Source: Ailanthus altissimus (Eukaryota; Streptophyta; Magnoliopsida; Sapindales; Simaroubaceae). Taken from it: 64,000 nucleotides of DNA. How positions within the stretch are numbered: the first letter of the stretch is position 1; each line of letters starts with the position of its first letter. Shown piece after piece: positions 62,362-64,000 of this stretch. The stretch spans positions 34,656,501 to 34,720,500 of the forward strand of contig OX327684.1 in NCBI GenBank assembly GCA_946807835.1. The letters are read 5' to 3'. A program made the position numbers and the translations under genes. The notes below the pieces were generated by a model. That model saw nothing but the letters and a program-made list of their open reading frames with translations, was not told the origin of the DNA and ran no database searches.

Positions 62362-64000
62362 TTACATTTCTACCAGACCATATGAGAATCTACACCATAT
62401 GAACTTATCAGTGTTGATCGGTTTGATTAATGCATCTGCTAGGTTCTCTTTGGTGTAAATCTTCTTCATGTCCACGCTTCCATTTTCTACCACTTCAAGA
62501 ACAAAGTGATACTGAACTCCAATATGCTTTGTTCTTGAATGAAAAGTCGAATTTCTTGTAATATGCAAGGCACTCTGACTATCACAATACAAGGGAATCT
62601 TCTCTTGATTGTGCCTGAGCTCCTCCAATATTCTTTTTATCCAAATTGTTTCTTTACAAGCTTGTGTAGCTGCCATATACTCAGCCTCTGTTGTTGATAG
62701 AGCCACAACAGTCTAAAGTTTAGAAACCCAGCTAACAGCTCCTCCTGCAATTGTAAACACATAACCTGTGGTGGATTTTCTTTTATCAAGATCACCTGTA
62801 AAATCTGAATCAACATATCCTTTGATAGTGAATTCTGATCCTCCATACATAATGTAGCATCTGAGGTACCCTTAATATATCTCAGGATTATGTTAATAGT
62901 ACTCCAATGCTCTTTACCAGGATTGCTCATGAATATACTAACCACTCCTATTGCTTATGCAATGTTTAGTCTTGTACAAATCATGACAAACATTAAACTT
63001 TCCACTGCTGATGCATATGGTACTCGAGACATCTCCTTCCTTTCTGCTTCATTGCTAGGACACATACTTGATGATAACTTGAAATTAATAGGAAGTGGGG
63101 TAGAAATTGGCTTACAATCTTGCATATTGAAACGTCGCAAGATCTTTTTCAAATAGTTCTTTTGTGAAAGCTAAATCTTCCTATTACTTCTGTCTCGATG
63201 AATTTGCATCCCTAGAATCTTGTTTGCTGGTCCCAAGTCCTTCATGTCAAATTTCCTAGCCATTTGAGCCTTTAACTATGTTACTTGATCTTTGTTGAAG
63301 CCTGCTACTAACATGTCATCAACATACAACAATAAGATAATGAGCTCATTATCACCAAACCTCTTGAAATACGCACAAGGGTCTGCATTAAGTCTGTTGT
63401 ATTCAAGATACAATATGAAAGAATCAAATCTCTTATACCAACACCTTGACGCCTGTTTGAGACCATATAGAGATTTGTTCAACCTGGAAACCAAGTTCTC
63501 CTTTTCTGTTTTTGCAAAACCTTCTGGTTGGAGCATATAAATTTCTTCTTCAAGGTCACCATAAAGAAAAGTTATTTTTACATCTATCTGTTCTAGATGT
63601 AAATCAAATGTTGCACATATAGTAAGGACTATTCGAATGGTATTGAGTCTAACAACTGGTGAAAAGATCTCATTGAAATCAATACCTTCTTTCTGAGCAG
63701 ATCATTTTACTACAAATCTTGCACGATACCGTTTCACTTGATCATCGTTATTTCTCTTGATCTTGTAGACCCATTTGTTGCCAATGGCCTTCCTTCCATA
63801 TGGTAGTGGTATAAGATCCCATGTTCAATTCTTATGAAGAGCTTCAATTTCTTCTTGCATTGCTATCATCCATAGAGATGCATCCGAAATGTTCGTTGCT
63901 TCTTGGAAAGTCGATGGCTCTCATTCCTCTGTTAGAAGACAGTATGCAACATTGCTCTCCATATGATAGTCTAAATGCTAAACTGGTGCTGAACTCACCT
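62362..64000 (-). pseudogene. Copia pol: reverse transcriptase and RNase H, interrupted
   Basis: Reverse transcriptase: 63536-63276 has EGFAKTEKENLVSRLNKSLYGLKQASRCWYKRFDSF and the catalytic LLYVDDMLVAG; the region right of 63540 continues it in broken frames (KNKWVYKIK-like segment around 63760). The connection continues through KKILRRFNMQDCKPISTPL (63152-62955). RNase H at 62706-62362 has LSTTEAEYMAATQACKETIWIKRIL, LYCDSQSALHI, HSRTKHIGVQYHFVLE and DALIKPINTDKF. Frame breaks lie near 63230, 62950 and 62700. The domain order and signatures are those of Tnt1/RE1-like Copia elements. Confidence 0.85.

Larger units (their letters stand above)
61812..64000 (-). mobile_element. Ty1/Copia retrotransposon, 3' part, running off the window
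   Basis: Minus orientation. Within the window are the 3' LTR, RNase H and most of the reverse transcriptase. The remainder of pol and gag, and the 5' LTR, must lie to the right of the window. Stop codons and frameshifts separate the pol pieces, so the copy is probably inactive. Confidence 0.85.

Noticed and set aside
1..64000. CRISPR arrays, bacterial operons, tRNA or rRNA genes
   Set aside because: This is plant nuclear DNA. No regular spacer-repeat arrays and no cloverleaf or rRNA signature were seen by eye.

Overview
This window is nuclear DNA of a flowering plant. Intron-rich genes with plant-type proteins (a plastid K+/H+ antiporter of the KEA1/KEA2 type, a plastid-type FolD, a phosphomannomutase, a threonine aspartase), AT-rich introns and intergenic DNA, and many LTR retrotransposon, LINE and MITE-like remains all point to a eudicot. 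The species cannot be fixed from the sequence.

Layout. At 1-670 (+) lies the 3' end of a gene for a divergent PCNA-fold sliding clamp. From 0.7 to 12.4 kb there is no convincing complete protein gene. This part holds a TIR element (1.04-1.72 kb), two promoter/leader-like stretches (about 1.8-2.0 and 7.7-8.3 kb), a 5'-truncated LINE with a 17-bp target duplication (2.2-3.2 kb), a set of direct, inverted and tandem duplications (3.2-6.4 kb), LTR retrotransposon debris (8.7-10.1 kb) and a MITE-like element (11.8-12.1 kb). From 12.4 to 23.9 kb (+) is a complete KEA1/KEA2-type antiporter gene, whose 20 coding exons could all be joined in frame (1219 aa). At 26.6-29.5 kb (+) is a plastid-type bifunctional FolD gene (5 exons, 367 aa). 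It converges on a complete threonine aspartase gene at 30.1-33.8 kb (-) (11 exons, 420 aa). A phosphomannomutase gene follows at 34.7-38.3 kb (-) (11 coding exons, 248 aa).

From 39.8 to 59.0 kb is a decayed tandem cluster of one short-chain dehydrogenase/reductase (SDR) family, all on the minus strand. It has one intact gene (53.6-56.2 kb, 294 aa), one pseudogene (39.8-49.5 kb) and two exon-5 relics (53.3-53.4 and 58.9-59.0 kb). Exon 2 of the pseudogene is split by a 6.7-kb Copia element, which is itself split by a 1.3-kb solo LTR. Removing each insertion restores the reading through the host sequence. Just upstream of the intact SDR start codon sits a 2.14-kb fold-back element made of repeated units with GC-rich cores, and its edge forms part of the likely TATA box. 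The last 4 kb (60-64 kb) is LTR retrotransposon material, ending in a minus-strand Copia element that runs off the window.

The five complete genes (antiporter, folate enzyme, protease, sugar-phosphate mutase, reductase) do not form a pathway and are ordinary neighbours in a plant chromosome. The most notable features are the divergent clamp gene, the doubled splice acceptor before the KEA start codon, a GC-AG intron in KEA, and the transposon-shaped SDR cluster. Exon limits were read by eye from splice sites, frame and family similarity. No search could be run.
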